A stretch of DNA of 64,000 nucleotides, from the NCBI RefSeq assembly GCF_050379415.1, contig NZ_JBNRLS010000003.1:656223-720222 (forward strand), written 5' to 3'. The notes beneath the pieces are model-generated. The model worked only from the letters and a program-made list of their open reading frames with translations. It was not told where the DNA came from and did not search any database. The DNA is from Marinobacter sp050379415. Its GTDB lineage: Bacteria; Pseudomonadota; Gammaproteobacteria; Pseudomonadales; Oleiphilaceae. Positions 26,367 to 36,033 of this stretch are shown here, one piece after another (the stretch's first letter is position 1; each line of letters begins with the position of its first letter). The translations under genes and the position numbers were made by a program.

Positions 26367-27911
26367 ATGCAGCAACTGAATCCATCCGAGATCAGTGACA
26401 TCATCAAGAAGAGAATCGAGAAGCTCGATATCTCTTCCGAAGCAAAGAACGAAGGTACGATTCTGTCCGTTTCTGACGGTATCGTGCTGATCCACGGTCT
26501 CGCCGACGTTATGTACGGTGAGATGATTGAATTCGCCAACGGCACTTTCGGCATGGCTCTGAACCTGGAGCGTGATTCCGTTGGTGCGGTTGTACTGGGT
26601 GACTACGAAGATCTGGCCGAAGGTCAGAAGGTTCGTTGTACCGGCCGCATCCTGGAAGTTCCGGTAGGTCCGGAGCTGATGGGTCGTGTGGTTGACGCCC
26701 TGGGTAATCCGATCGACGGTAAGGGCGATCTGGGCACCGAGCTGACCTCCCCGGTCGAGAAGGTTGCACCTGGTGTTATCGCTCGTCAGTCCGTTGACGA
26801 GCCGGTCCAGACCGGTCTGAAAGCCATCGACACCATGGTGCCGATCGGTCGCGGTCAGCGTGAGCTGATCATCGGTGACCGTCAGATCGGTAAGACTGCG
26901 GTTGCGATCGACGCGATCATCAACCAGAAGGACACCGGCATCAAGTGTATCTACGTTGCCGTTGGCCAGAAGCAGTCTTCTATCGCCGCTGTGGTACGTA
27001 AGCTCGAAGAGCACGGTGCCATGGACCACACCATCGTGGTTGCCGCCGGTGCTGCGGATCCTGCTTCCATGCAGTTCCTGGCTCCGTACGCCGGTACCTC
27101 CATGGGTGAATACTTCCGTGACCGTGGTCAGGATGCCCTGATCATTTACGACGACCTGTCCAAGCAGGCTGTGGCTTACCGCCAGATCTCCCTGCTGCTG
27201 CGTCGTCCTCCGGGCCGTGAAGCTTACCCGGGTGACGTATTCTACCTGCACTCACGTCTGCTCGAGCGCGCTTCCCGCGTTAACGCTGACTACGTGGAGG
27301 AGTTCACCAACGGTGAAGTGAAAGGCAAGACCGGTTCCCTGACCGCACTGCCGATCATCGAGACCCAGGCCGGTGACGTTTCCGCATTCGTACCGACCAA
27401 CGTGATCTCCATCACCGACGGCCAGATCTTCCTGGAAACCAACCTGTTCAACTCCGGCATCCGTCCGGCTATGAACGCCGGTATCTCCGTATCCCGGGTA
27501 GGTGGTTCCGCCCAGACCAAGATCATGAAGAAGCTCGGCGGTAACATCCGTCTGGCCCTGGCCCAGTATCGTGAACTGGCCGCTTTCGCCCAGTTTGCTT
27601 CCGATCTCGACGAAGCAACCCGTAAGCAGCTTGAGCACGGTCAGCGTGTTACGGAACTCATGAAGCAGAACCAGTACAGCCCGATGTCCGTGGCTGAGAT
27701 GGGCACGGTTCTGTTTGCAGCCAACGAAGGCTTCCTGGACGACGTTGATGTCGACAAGGTGGTTAAGTTTGAAGCGCAGATGCTCGACTGGATGCGCTCC
27801 GAGCAGAAAGACCTCCTCGACAAGATCAACGAGAAGGGCGATTACAACGACGAAATCGCTTCCGGCCTGAAAGCTGCACTTGAGAAATTCAAGACCACTC
27901 AGAGCTGGTAA
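26367..27911 (+). CDS. atpA: ATP synthase F1 subunit alpha
   Basis: The 514-residue protein has the P-loop GDRQIGKTAV near residue 170. The C-terminal part contains the family signature PAMNAGISVSRVGGSAQ. It contributes the non-catalytic nucleotide sites and the arginine finger of the alpha3beta3 hexamer. Third-position codon use is strongly biased, as in highly expressed genes. A short imperfect hairpin (arms 27919-27926 and 27935-27942) lies in the gap before atpG. Confidence 0.98.
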   Translation: MQQLNPSEISDIIKKRIEKLDISSEAKNEGTILSVSDGIVLIHGLADVMYGEMIEFANGTFGMALNLERDSVGAVVLGDYEDLAEGQKVRCTGRILEVPVGPELMGRVVDALGNPIDGKGDLGTELTSPVEKVAPGVIARQSVDEPVQTGLKAIDTMVPIGRGQRELIIGDRQIGKTAVAIDAIINQKDTGIKCIYVAVGQKQSSIAAVVRKLEEHGAMDHTIVVAAGAADPASMQFLAPYAGTSMGEYFRDRGQDALIIYDDLSKQAVAYRQISLLLRRPPGREAYPGDVFYLHSRLLERASRVNADYVEEFTNGEVKGKTGSLTALPIIETQAGDVSAFVPTNVISITDGQIFLETNLFNSGIRPAMNAGISVSRVGGSAQTKIMKKLGGNIRLALAQYRELAAFAQFASDLDEATRKQLEHGQRVTELMKQNQYSPMSVAEMGTVLFAANEGFLDDVDVDKVVKFEAQMLDWMRSEQKDLLDKINEKGDYNDEIASGLKAALEKFKTTQSW

Positions 27912-27985
27912 GAAATCGGGCCTGCGGCATCAGTCGCGGGCCGCTTTCGTAGCAACGAGTGTCTAACTTGAGAAGGCAGTGAGTT

Positions 27986-28849
27986 ATGGCCGTCGGCAAA
28001 GAAATACGTAACCAGATTTCAAGCATCAAGAGCACGCAGAAAATCACCAGCGCCATGGAAATGGTGGCTGCGAGTAAGATGCGGAAGGCTCAGGAGCGCA
28101 TGCAGGCGACTCGCCCGTATGCCGACAAGATGCGTCAGGTGATCGGGCACATTGCCAAGGCGAATGCTCAGTACAAGCACCCGTTCATGGTCGAGCGCGA
28201 CGTCAAGCGCGTGGGCTATATCGTGGTGTCGACTGATCGTGGCCTCTGCGGTGGTCTGAACATCAACCTGTTCAAAGCGCTTGTCCGTGAAATGAAAGCG
28301 TGGAAAGAAAAAGGGGTCGAAACCGATCTGTGCGCCATCGGGCAGAAAGGGGCTTCCTTTTTCCGGAGCTACGGCGGCAATGTCGTCGCGGCGCTGACCC
28401 ATCTGGGTGACAGCCCGAGCTCCGAAAAACTCATCGGCAACGTCAAGGTCATGTTGGACGCGTTCTCGGAAGGCAAGATCGATCGCCTTTACGTGGTAAG
28501 CAACGAGTTCGTCAACACCATGACCCAGAGCCCGAAGGTGGAGCAGCTTCTGCCCCTGCCTCCGAGCGAGGACGAAGAAGAGATCAAGAACCAGTGGGAT
28601 TATCTCTACGAGCCCGATGCCAGGCAGATCCTCGATGGCCTTCTGCCACGTTTTATTGAATCCCAGGTATACCAGGGTGTGGTAGAGAATCTGGCATGTG
28701 AACAGGCAGCCCGGATGATCGCCATGAAGAGCGCAACTGATAACGCCGGTAGCATTATCGACGAACTTCAGCTGGCCTATAACAAGGCGCGTCAGGCAGC
28801 CATCACCCAAGAGATTTCAGAGATTGTGAGTGGTGCGGCTTCGGTCTGA
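27986..28849 (+). CDS. atpG: ATP synthase F1 subunit gamma
   Basis: The 287-residue protein begins MAVGKEIRNQISSIKSTQKITSAMEMVAASKM, the N-terminal helix of the central rotor. It ends with the matching C-terminal helix (NKARQAAITQEISEIVSGAASV). The two helices form the asymmetric shaft that turns inside alpha3beta3. Length and position in the operon are normal. Confidence 0.97.
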   Translation: MAVGKEIRNQISSIKSTQKITSAMEMVAASKMRKAQERMQATRPYADKMRQVIGHIAKANAQYKHPFMVERDVKRVGYIVVSTDRGLCGGLNINLFKALVREMKAWKEKGVETDLCAIGQKGASFFRSYGGNVVAALTHLGDSPSSEKLIGNVKVMLDAFSEGKIDRLYVVSNEFVNTMTQSPKVEQLLPLPPSEDEEEIKNQWDYLYEPDARQILDGLLPRFIESQVYQGVVENLACEQAARMIAMKSATDNAGSIIDELQLAYNKARQAAITQEISEIVSGAASV

Positions 28850-28903
28850 TCACCCCACGATCCAACTGGTTTTATTGACTATCAAGATAACGAGGAACCG
28901 AGC

Positions 28904-30295
28904 ATGAGTAGCGGACAAATCGTTCAGATCATTGGCGCGGTTATCGACGTGGAATTCCCACGTGACTCCGTACCCAACGTATATGACGCACTGCTGCTTG
29001 AAGGTGGCGAAACAACTCTGGAAGTCCAGCAGCAGCTGGGTGACGGCATTGTTCGTACCATCGCCATGGGCAGCACCGAGGGCCTGAAGCGTGGCCTGAA
29101 AGCAGAAAACACCGGCAAGCCGATCTCTGTACCGGTTGGTACACAGACTCTGGGCCGGATCATGGACGTTCTGGGTCGTCCCATCGACGAGCAGGGCGAC
29201 ATCGGCGAAGAAGAGCGCTGGGCTATCCACCGCAAGGCACCGGGCTATGCCGATCAGGCAGCCTCTGCCGACCTGCTGGAAACCGGCATCAAGGTTATCG
29301 ACCTGATCTGCCCGTTCGCCAAGGGTGGTAAGGTTGGCCTGTTCGGTGGTGCCGGTGTAGGCAAGACCGTAAACATGATGGAGCTGATCAACAACATCGC
29401 GAAAGAGCACTCCGGTCTCTCCGTATTCGCGGGTGTTGGTGAGCGGACCCGGGAAGGTAACGACTTCTACTATGAAATGAAGGAGTCCAACGTTCTCGAT
29501 AAGGTTGCCATGGTTTACGGCCAGATGAACGAGCCTCCCGGAAACCGCCTGCGTGTGGCCCTGACCGGTCTCACCATGGCCGAGAAGTTCCGTGACGAAG
29601 GTCGTGACGTACTGTTGTTCGTTGACAACATCTACCGTTACACCCTCGCCGGTACCGAGGTATCTGCACTGCTGGGCCGTATGCCGTCCGCGGTAGGTTA
29701 CCAGCCGACCCTGGCCGAAGAGATGGGTCAGCTGCAGGAGCGGATCACTTCCACCAAGACCGGTTCCATCACGTCCATCCAGGCGGTATACGTACCGGCG
29801 GATGACTTGACCGACCCGTCTCCGGCCACCACCTTCTCGCACCTGGATGCGACTGTGGTACTGAGCCGTGACATCGCCTCCAAGGGTATCTACCCGGCGA
29901 TCGATCCGCTGGATTCCACCTCTCGTCAGCTGGATCCGCTGATCATCGGTCAAGAGCACTATGAAGTGGCTCGTGGCGTGCAGACCAACCTGCAGCGCTA
30001 CAAGGAACTGAAAGACATCATCGCCATCCTGGGTATGGACGAACTGTCAGAAGAAGACAAGCTGACCGTTGCCCGTGCCCGTAAGATCGAGCGTTTTCTG
30101 TCCCAGCCGTTCCACGTTGCTGAAGTATTCACCGGTTCCCCCGGTAAGTATGTGTCTCTGAAGGAGACCATCAGCAGCTTTAAGGGCATCCTCAACGGTG
30201 ACTATGACGACATGCCTGAGCAGGCGTTCTACATGGTCGGTACCATCGAGGAAGCGGTCGAGAAAGCGAAGGAAATGAAGAGCAAGGGCGAGTAA
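28904..30295 (+). CDS. atpD: ATP synthase F1 subunit beta
   Basis: The 463-residue protein has the catalytic P-loop GGAGVGKTV near residue 150, the GERTREGND segment with the catalytic glutamate, and the PSAVGYQPTLAEEMG signature. It carries the three ATP-forming sites. It follows atpG by 54 nt. Codon use is strongly biased, as for the other F1 genes. Confidence 0.98.
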   Translation: MSSGQIVQIIGAVIDVEFPRDSVPNVYDALLLEGGETTLEVQQQLGDGIVRTIAMGSTEGLKRGLKAENTGKPISVPVGTQTLGRIMDVLGRPIDEQGDIGEEERWAIHRKAPGYADQAASADLLETGIKVIDLICPFAKGGKVGLFGGAGVGKTVNMMELINNIAKEHSGLSVFAGVGERTREGNDFYYEMKESNVLDKVAMVYGQMNEPPGNRLRVALTGLTMAEKFRDEGRDVLLFVDNIYRYTLAGTEVSALLGRMPSAVGYQPTLAEEMGQLQERITSTKTGSITSIQAVYVPADDLTDPSPATTFSHLDATVVLSRDIASKGIYPAIDPLDSTSRQLDPLIIGQEHYEVARGVQTNLQRYKELKDIIAILGMDELSEEDKLTVARARKIERFLSQPFHVAEVFTGSPGKYVSLKETISSFKGILNGDYDDMPEQAFYMVGTIEEAVEKAKEMKSKGE

Positions 30296-30343
30296 ACTGA
30301 AGCCTGAGCCCGAATTTCCGGATCGATCAAAGAGGCAACTGAC

Positions 30344-30766
30344 ATGGGTATGACCGTGCATTGTGACGTGGTAAGTGCCGAAACAAAGATCTATTCCGGA
30401 TTGGTAGAGATGCTGATCGCAGCGGGTTCTGAAGGTGACCTGGGTATTGCCCCGGGTCACACTCCGCTGCTGACCCAGCTGAAGCCTGGCCCCATTCGGA
30501 TCATCAAGCAGGGCGGTGAGGAAGAAATTCTTTACGTGTCCGGCGGATATCTGGAGGTCCAGCCCAATCTGGTGACTTTGCTGGCAGACACAGCCGTTCG
30601 TGCAAAGGATGTGGACGAAGCTGCTGCGCTTGAAGCCCAGAAAGAGGCTGAGAAGGCACTTGCCGACAAGACCGGTGAATTCGAGTATTCCCGTGCCGCT
30701 GCGGAACTGGCCGAGGCTGTCGCACAGCTTCGGACTATCCAGCAGCTGCGTAACAAAATGCGCTGA
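30344..30766 (+). CDS. atpC: ATP synthase F1 subunit epsilon
   Basis: The 140-residue protein has the N-terminal beta-sandwich (VHCDVVSAETKIYSG, GDLGIAPGHTPLLTQLKPG) and the C-terminal two-helix domain that inhibits reverse rotation. GAGG lies 8 nt before the ATG at 30344; a second ATG two codons later is possible. It is the last gene of the operon and is followed by a terminator. Confidence 0.95.
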   Translation: MGMTVHCDVVSAETKIYSGLVEMLIAAGSEGDLGIAPGHTPLLTQLKPGPIRIIKQGGEEEILYVSGGYLEVQPNLVTLLADTAVRAKDVDEAAALEAQKEAEKALADKTGEFEYSRAAAELAEAVAQLRTIQQLRNKMR

Positions 30767-30795
30767 GCATTTTCGTTTCGGGTTTGCCGAACACC

Positions 30796-30870
30796 AAAGC
30801 CGCATCCTGAGCGGCTGGAATACCAGCGCACCGCGTTGGCAATCCGGCCCTGATGGTTGCGGCTTTTTTA
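30796..30870 (+). terminator. Terminator of the atp operon
   Basis: AAAGCCGCA (30796-30804) pairs with TGCGGCTTT (30858-30866) and is followed by TTTTA. The long interior can fold into a smaller hairpin. The T run at 30864-30870 supports intrinsic termination before glmU. Confidence 0.65.
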
Positions 30871-30907
30871 TTGATTCAAACAAACATCCCGGGAGCCTGA
30901 GTTTTCC

Positions 30908-32272
30908 ATGAGCCCGTTACACGTTGTGATCCTGGCCGCCGGCCAGGGTTCCAGAATGAAGTCCGCACTGCCCAAGGTTCTGCATCCGGTGGCGGGTAAA
31001 GCCATGCTGCATCATGTGGTGGATACCGCGAAGCAGCTGGGGGCGGAGAGAATTCACACAGTGATTGGCCATGGCGCGGATCAGGTGCGTGCTTCCCTCG
31101 ACGATGAGGCGGTGAACTGGGTACTCCAGACAGAACAACTGGGCACCGGCCACGCCGTTGCCCAGGCCCTGCCGGACCTGCCGGACGATGCCCGGGTTCT
31201 GGTCCTGTACGGCGATGTCCCCCTGACCCGCCGGGAAACCCTGGAGGCCATGGTCAGCGAGCTGGACCAGAGCAATCTGGCACTGCTGACGGTGGACATG
31301 GACAACCCCCATGGTTACGGCCGCATCGTGCGCAATCCTCAGGGTGACGTTCAGGCCATCGTCGAGCAGAAAGACGCCACGGCCGAGCAGCAGGCCATCC
31401 ATGAGGTGAATACCGGGATTCTGGCCGTTTCCGCAAAACATCTGAAAAGCTGGCTGCCGACCCTGTCCAACAGCAATGCCCAGGGCGAATACTATCTGAC
31501 CGACATCATCGCGATGGCGGTGGAGCATGGGTTGGAAGTCACCGTGTCCCAGCCGCTCAATCCGTTCGAGGTCCAGGGCGTGAACAACCGGGTGCAACTG
31601 GCGGAACTGGAGCGCTGGTACCAACGCCAGCAGGCAGAGCGCCTGATGACGGAAGGCGCGAGCCTGGCGGATCCGGCCCGGGTGGATGTCCGCGGTGAAC
31701 TCACGATCGGCAACGATCTGTGGATCGACGTGAACGCGGTCTTCGAGGGCAGGGTCAGCCTGGGCAACAACGTGGTTATCGGTCCCAATTGCGTGATCAA
31801 GGATGCCATCATTGCCGACGGCGCCGAGATCAAGGCCAACAGCGTGGTTGAAGGCGCGGTGATTGGTGCCAATGCCCAGATCGGCCCGTTTGCCCGGCTG
31901 CGTCCGGGTACCGAGCTGGCCGCCAACACCAAGGTGGGCAACTTCGTCGAGACCAAGAAAGCCGTGGTGGGTGAGGGCAGCAAGATCAATCACCTGAGCT
32001 ACGTGGGTGATGCCTCCCTGGGTCGTAATGTGAATGTGGGTGCAGGTACCATCACCTGCAATTATGATGGGGTGAACAAGTACCGGACGGTGATCGGTGA
32101 CGGTGTCTTTGTGGGATCCAATACCTCCCTGGTCGCGCCGGTTACCATTGCCCCGGAGGCGACCATCGGTGCCGGTTCTACCATCACCCGGGATGTGGCA
32201 GACAGCGAGCTGGCCGTGGCCCGTGGCCGCCAGCGCAACATCTCCGGCTGGGAAAAGCCGAAAAAAGCCTAA
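30908..32272 (+). CDS. glmU: Bifunctional UDP-N-acetylglucosamine pyrophosphorylase / glucosamine-1-phosphate N-acetyltransferase
   Basis: The 454-residue protein has the N-terminal nucleotidyltransferase signature LAAGQGSRMKSALPKVLHPVAGK (residues about 8-30) and a C-terminal left-handed beta-helix built of hexapeptide repeats. The acetyltransferase residues lie around GAGTITCNYDGVNKYRT. It makes UDP-GlcNAc for peptidoglycan and LPS. It lies 30 nt upstream of glmS, which supplies its pathway precursor, a conserved pair behind the atp operon. Confidence 0.97.
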   Translation: MSPLHVVILAAGQGSRMKSALPKVLHPVAGKAMLHHVVDTAKQLGAERIHTVIGHGADQVRASLDDEAVNWVLQTEQLGTGHAVAQALPDLPDDARVLVLYGDVPLTRRETLEAMVSELDQSNLALLTVDMDNPHGYGRIVRNPQGDVQAIVEQKDATAEQQAIHEVNTGILAVSAKHLKSWLPTLSNSNAQGEYYLTDIIAMAVEHGLEVTVSQPLNPFEVQGVNNRVQLAELERWYQRQQAERLMTEGASLADPARVDVRGELTIGNDLWIDVNAVFEGRVSLGNNVVIGPNCVIKDAIIADGAEIKANSVVEGAVIGANAQIGPFARLRPGTELAANTKVGNFVETKKAVVGEGSKINHLSYVGDASLGRNVNVGAGTITCNYDGVNKYRTVIGDGVFVGSNTSLVAPVTIAPEATIGAGSTITRDVADSELAVARGRQRNISGWEKPKKA

Positions 32273-32302
32273 ACGAACGATCAGCAAACAGGTGACAACA
32301 GC

Positions 32303-34135
32303 ATGTGTGGGATTGTAGGAGCGGTTTCCGAACGGGACGTCCAGGGTATTTTGCTGGAAGGACTGCGCCGCCTTGAGTACCGGGGTTATGACTCCGCGGG
32401 TATGGCCGTCATTGACGGCAAGCATGAAGTCCAGCGTGCCCGGGAAGTCGGCAAGGTCGCGGCCCTGGCCGAGGCCATCGAGGCCAATCCCCTGAGCGGT
32501 CACCTGGGCATCGCCCACACCCGCTGGGCCACCCACGGCGAGCCGTCCCAGCTCAATGCCCACCCGCACATGTCCGGTGATCGTCTGGCCATCGTCCACA
32601 ACGGTATCATCGAGAATTACCAGGAGCTGCGTGAGGAACTGAAAGCCGATGGCTTCGAGTTTACCTCCCAGACCGACACCGAAGTGGTCGCCCACCTGAT
32701 CGAGAAGAACTACCGGGAACTGGGCGAACTGTACGGTGCGGTGAAAGCTGCGATTGCGCGCCTGCGCGGTGCATACGCTCTGGCCGTCGTCCATGCCGAC
32801 GAGCCGGGTCACCTGGTGGTGTGCCGGGAAGGCAGCCCGCTGGTGGTGGGCGTCGGCATCGGCGAGAACTTCATCGCCTCGGACCAGCTGGCGTTGTTGC
32901 CGGTGACCGACCGGTTCATGTTCCTGGAAGAAGGCGACATGGCCGATATCCGCAAGGACCGGATCGCGATCCACGACCGTGAGGGCACGCCGGTGGAGCG
33001 CCTGATTACCCGTTTCGAGCATGGCGCCGATTCTGCCGACAAGGGCGAATACCGCCACTTCATGCTCAAGGAAATCTACGAGCAGCCGAAGGTGATCAAG
33101 GCCACCATGGAAGGCCGTCTGACCGACTCACGGGTGCTGGAACAGGCGCTCGGTACCGAGGCGGCCAACCTGCTGGACAACGTTCGCCACGTCCAGATCA
33201 TCGCCTGCGGCACCTCCTACCACGCCGGCATGGTGGCCCGTTACTGGATCGAGGACCTGGCCGGTGTGCCCTGTTCCGTGGAAGTGGCTTCCGAGTTCCG
33301 TTACCGCAAGCACGTGATCCAGCCGGACACCCTGTTCCTGTGTATCTCCCAGTCCGGTGAGACCGCGGACACCCTGGCCGCCCTGCGCCAGGCCAAGCAG
33401 GCCGGTTTCCGCGCCGCGCTGGCCATCTGTAACGTGCCGGGCAGCTCCCTGGTACGGGAATCGGACCTGGTGATTATGACCCAGGCTGGCCCCGAAATCG
33501 GTGTCGCCTCCACCAAGGCCTTCACCACCCAGCTGACGGCATTGTTGATCTTCACCCTGGCCCTGGCCCGCCATAACGGTCTCTCAGAGGAACGCGAAAC
33601 CGACATCGTCAAGGCGATCCACCTGCTGCCCGGTCAGGTCAGTGATGTCCTGGCCCTGGATGGCGAAATTCAGGAGCTCTCCAAAGCCTTCATGGACAAA
33701 CACCACAGCCTGTTCCTGGGCCGGGGTTCCCAGTTCCCGGTCGCCCTGGAGGGCGCCCTGAAGCTCAAGGAAATCTCCTACATCCACGCCGAAGCCTACC
33801 CGGCGGGCGAACTCAAGCACGGTCCCCTGGCGCTGGTGGACAGCGAGATGCCCGTAGTGACCGTCGCCCCCAACAACGACCTGGTGGAAAAGCTCAAGTC
33901 CAACCTGGAAGAAGTCCGTGCCCGCGGCGGTGAGCTGTTCGTGTTTGCCGACAAGGCGGCGGATGTGAAGCCGGAGGATGGCGTCCACGTGATGCAGATC
34001 CCGTCGGTGCACGAGATTACCGCACCGATCGTGTACACCGTTCCGCTGCAGTTGCTGTCCTACCATGTGGCCGTGCTCAAGGGTACCGATGTGGACCAGC
34101 CGCGGAATCTGGCCAAGAGTGTGACGGTCGAATAA
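32303..34135 (+). CDS. glmS: Glutamine-fructose-6-phosphate aminotransferase (isomerizing)
   Basis: The 610-residue protein starts MCGIVGAVSERDVQG, where Cys1, exposed after Met removal, is the glutaminase nucleophile. HTRWATHGEPS and the two SIS sugar-isomerase domains (CGTSYHAGMVARYW, then GRGSQFPVALEGALKLKEISY) follow. The C-terminus DQPRNLAKSVTVE is invariant in the family. It forms glucosamine-6-phosphate, the first step of amino-sugar synthesis. A terminator follows at 34153. Confidence 0.98.
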   Translation: MCGIVGAVSERDVQGILLEGLRRLEYRGYDSAGMAVIDGKHEVQRAREVGKVAALAEAIEANPLSGHLGIAHTRWATHGEPSQLNAHPHMSGDRLAIVHNGIIENYQELREELKADGFEFTSQTDTEVVAHLIEKNYRELGELYGAVKAAIARLRGAYALAVVHADEPGHLVVCREGSPLVVGVGIGENFIASDQLALLPVTDRFMFLEEGDMADIRKDRIAIHDREGTPVERLITRFEHGADSADKGEYRHFMLKEIYEQPKVIKATMEGRLTDSRVLEQALGTEAANLLDNVRHVQIIACGTSYHAGMVARYWIEDLAGVPCSVEVASEFRYRKHVIQPDTLFLCISQSGETADTLAALRQAKQAGFRAALAICNVPGSSLVRESDLVIMTQAGPEIGVASTKAFTTQLTALLIFTLALARHNGLSEERETDIVKAIHLLPGQVSDVLALDGEIQELSKAFMDKHHSLFLGRGSQFPVALEGALKLKEISYIHAEAYPAGELKHGPLALVDSEMPVVTVAPNNDLVEKLKSNLEEVRARGGELFVFADKAADVKPEDGVHVMQIPSVHEITAPIVYTVPLQLLSYHVAVLKGTDVDQPRNLAKSVTVE

Positions 34136-34152
34136 TTCCGACCAACCGGAGG

Positions 34153-34193
34153 AAGCCACCTGATATGCTGTTGCGATCAGGTGGCTTTTTTGT
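34153..34193 (+). terminator. Rho-independent terminator after glmS
   Basis: A 12-bp stem (AAGCCACCTGAT 34153-34164 with ATCAGGTGGCTT 34176-34187) closes an 11-nt loop and runs into TTTTTG. Confidence 0.88.
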
Positions 34194-34205
34194 TTCAGGT
34201 AGCCC

Positions 34206-35090
34206 ATGAACATCAGATCCCTCGAAACCTTCTACTGGATTGCCAAGCTTGGCAGTTTCCGCGCAACGGGTGAAAAGCTCTATGCCTCCCAGCCCACCAT
34301 TTCGGCCCGTATTTCCGGCCTTGAGGACGAGCTTGGTGTCGAGTTGTTCGACCGTTCCGGACGCAGCGCGGTATTGACCGCGAAAGGGCGGGAATTGCTG
34401 ATATATGCTGAGAAAATCCTGGAACTTCATCGGGAATTGCTGGAAAAGGTGGCCGATCCGGAATCCATCCACGGCACTATCCGGCTCGGTGTCGCGGAGA
34501 CCATTGCCTACACCTGGCTGCCGAAGCTGATCGAGCGGATCAACGAGACCTATCCTGCGATCAACCTCGAGCTGGATGTGGACATCTCCGTCAATCTTGC
34601 CGAGAAGCTGATCAAGCGGGAGGTCGACATCGCATTCCTGATTGGCGATGTCCGGCACGAGGATTTTGTCACCAAACCCTTCTACAGTTATTCCCTGACC
34701 TGGGTTGCCAGCCCGAAAATGACCCTGCCCGAAGATCCGCTCAGCCTGTCATCTCTGGCAAGGATTCCGATCATCACCTACCCGCGGATGAGCGAGCCCC
34801 ATGCTCACATTCGTTCACTGGTCCATCCTGTGGGGCGGTCTATCCAGATTCACTCCAGTTCGTCACTTTCGACCATCATCCGGATGACGGTGGATGGCAT
34901 TGGCGTCAGTGCTTTGCCCAGGGAGATCGTGACCAGTGAGCTGGCCTCCGGCAAATTGCGGGAATTCCGGGTGGAGGCGACTGTTCCGGATCTGGTGTTC
35001 AATGTCGCCTACATGACGGCTCCCGGGGCGCATGTGGTTCGTGCCGTGGCGGATCTGTCGCTGGCGCTGGTCGCTTCCCAAAAGGACTAA
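34206..35090 (+). CDS. LysR-family transcriptional regulator
   Basis: The 294-residue protein has the N-terminal LysR helix-turn-helix (LETFYWIAKLGSFRATGEKLYASQPTISARISGLE, residues about 6-40) and the periplasmic-binding-protein-like effector domain from about 90. It lies directly upstream of, and in the same direction as, the DUF1445/TRAP/amidase/pxp operon, from which it is separated by a terminator and an inverted repeat. It is therefore the likely regulator of that operon. The effector is unknown; a cyclic amide or 5-oxoproline is a guess. Confidence 0.92.
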   Translation: MNIRSLETFYWIAKLGSFRATGEKLYASQPTISARISGLEDELGVELFDRSGRSAVLTAKGRELLIYAEKILELHRELLEKVADPESIHGTIRLGVAETIAYTWLPKLIERINETYPAINLELDVDISVNLAEKLIKREVDIAFLIGDVRHEDFVTKPFYSYSLTWVASPKMTLPEDPLSLSSLARIPIITYPRMSEPHAHIRSLVHPVGRSIQIHSSSSLSTIIRMTVDGIGVSALPREIVTSELASGKLREFRVEATVPDLVFNVAYMTAPGAHVVRAVADLSLALVASQKD

Positions 35091-35091
35091 A

Positions 35092-35123
35092 AAACCTGAT
35101 TTTTGTAACTAATCAGGTTTTTC
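35092..35123 (+). terminator. Terminator after the LysR gene
   Basis: AAACCTGAT (35092-35100) pairs with ATCAGGTTT (35112-35120) over an 11-nt loop. A run of A precedes and T follows, so it could act on both strands. Confidence 0.7.
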
Positions 35124-35124
35124 G

Positions 35125-35159
35125 ATCAATTAAGATCCTTATTATCAATTGGAATTGAT
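35125..35159. promoter_or_regulatory. ATCAATT repeat operator candidate for the LysR regulator
   Basis: ATCAATT occurs at 35125-35131 and 35144-35150, and its exact inverse AATTGAT at 35153-35159. The last two form a perfect 7-bp dyad with a 2-bp centre. The site is 48 bp upstream of the DUF1445 start, where a LysR activator would bind. No regulator-site consensus is known to me for this subgroup. Confidence 0.5.
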
Positions 35160-35206
35160 CATTGTTTTCGCCTTAACTTAAGTACAAACCAGTACAAGGC
35201 GAAAAA

Positions 35207-35998
35207 ATGACCAACTCCAATTCTTACCCCGCTAAAGCGGTCCGGCTCCGGGCCCGTGATGGCAGCCTGACCGCCCCCACGGCCGGCCTGGCCAACGGTT
35301 TCGTTCAGGTTAACCTGGTCATCCTTCCCGAAGCCCAGGCCAACGGTTTCCTGCGCTTCTGCCAGGCCAATCCCAAGCCCTGCCCGTTGATTGCCGTCAG
35401 TGAACCTGGCCACCGCGGGTGTGAGATCCTGGCCGACGATCTGGATATTGCCCGCGACGTGCCGTCCTACTGTGTCTACCGTGATGGCCAGTTGTCAGAA
35501 ACCCTTCCGGATGTCTCCGGTCTCTGGCGGGATGATCTGGTGACCTTCGCGCTGGGCTGTTCGTTCAGCTTCGAGCACGCCCTGGTACAGAACGGCGTGG
35601 CCGTGCGCCACATCGATGAGGGCCACAACGTGCCCATGTTCAAAACCTCGATCCCGCTTCAGACCGCTGGCGGTTTTGCCGGCCGGATGGTGGTGTCGAT
35701 GCGGCCGTTCCGGGCAGCCCAGGCCATCCGCGCTGTCCAGATCACCACCCGCTATCCCCAGGCCCATGGCGCCCCGGTACACCTGGGCGACCCGTCACTG
35801 ATCGGTATTTCTGATCTAGCGCATCCGGACTACGGCGATGCCGTTTCGGTCCATACTGATGAAATCCCGGTTTTCTGGGCCTGCGGTGTGACACCCCAAC
35901 AGGTGTTGATGGATGCAGGCGTTCCATTCGCGATCACCCACAACCCGGGCCACATGCTGGTGACCGACATTCCCGAGAGTCACGTGGCCCTGCTGTAA
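35207..35998 (+). CDS. DUF1445 / D-glutamate cyclase family putative hydro-lyase (YcsI-like)
   Basis: The 263-residue protein has the family stretches GFVQVNLVILPEAQANGFLRFC, DVPSYCVYRDG, FALGCSFSFEHAL and FWACGVTPQQ, ending in the GHMLVTDI segment. This is the DUF1445 family (B. subtilis YcsI), also found in the human D-glutamate cyclase, which interconverts D-glutamate and 5-oxo-D-proline. In B. subtilis ycsI sits in an operon with ycsF (pxpA) and kipIA (pxpBC). Here pxpABC lie 6 kb downstream in the same operon, which supports a role in 5-oxoproline-type metabolism. Catalysis has not been shown for most bacterial members. Confidence 0.85.
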   Translation: MTNSNSYPAKAVRLRARDGSLTAPTAGLANGFVQVNLVILPEAQANGFLRFCQANPKPCPLIAVSEPGHRGCEILADDLDIARDVPSYCVYRDGQLSETLPDVSGLWRDDLVTFALGCSFSFEHALVQNGVAVRHIDEGHNVPMFKTSIPLQTAGGFAGRMVVSMRPFRAAQAIRAVQITTRYPQAHGAPVHLGDPSLIGISDLAHPDYGDAVSVHTDEIPVFWACGVTPQQVLMDAGVPFAITHNPGHMLVTDIPESHVALL

Positions 35999-36033
35999 AA
36001 CCGAACGACAACAAAGAGAAGAGGAACCATCCC

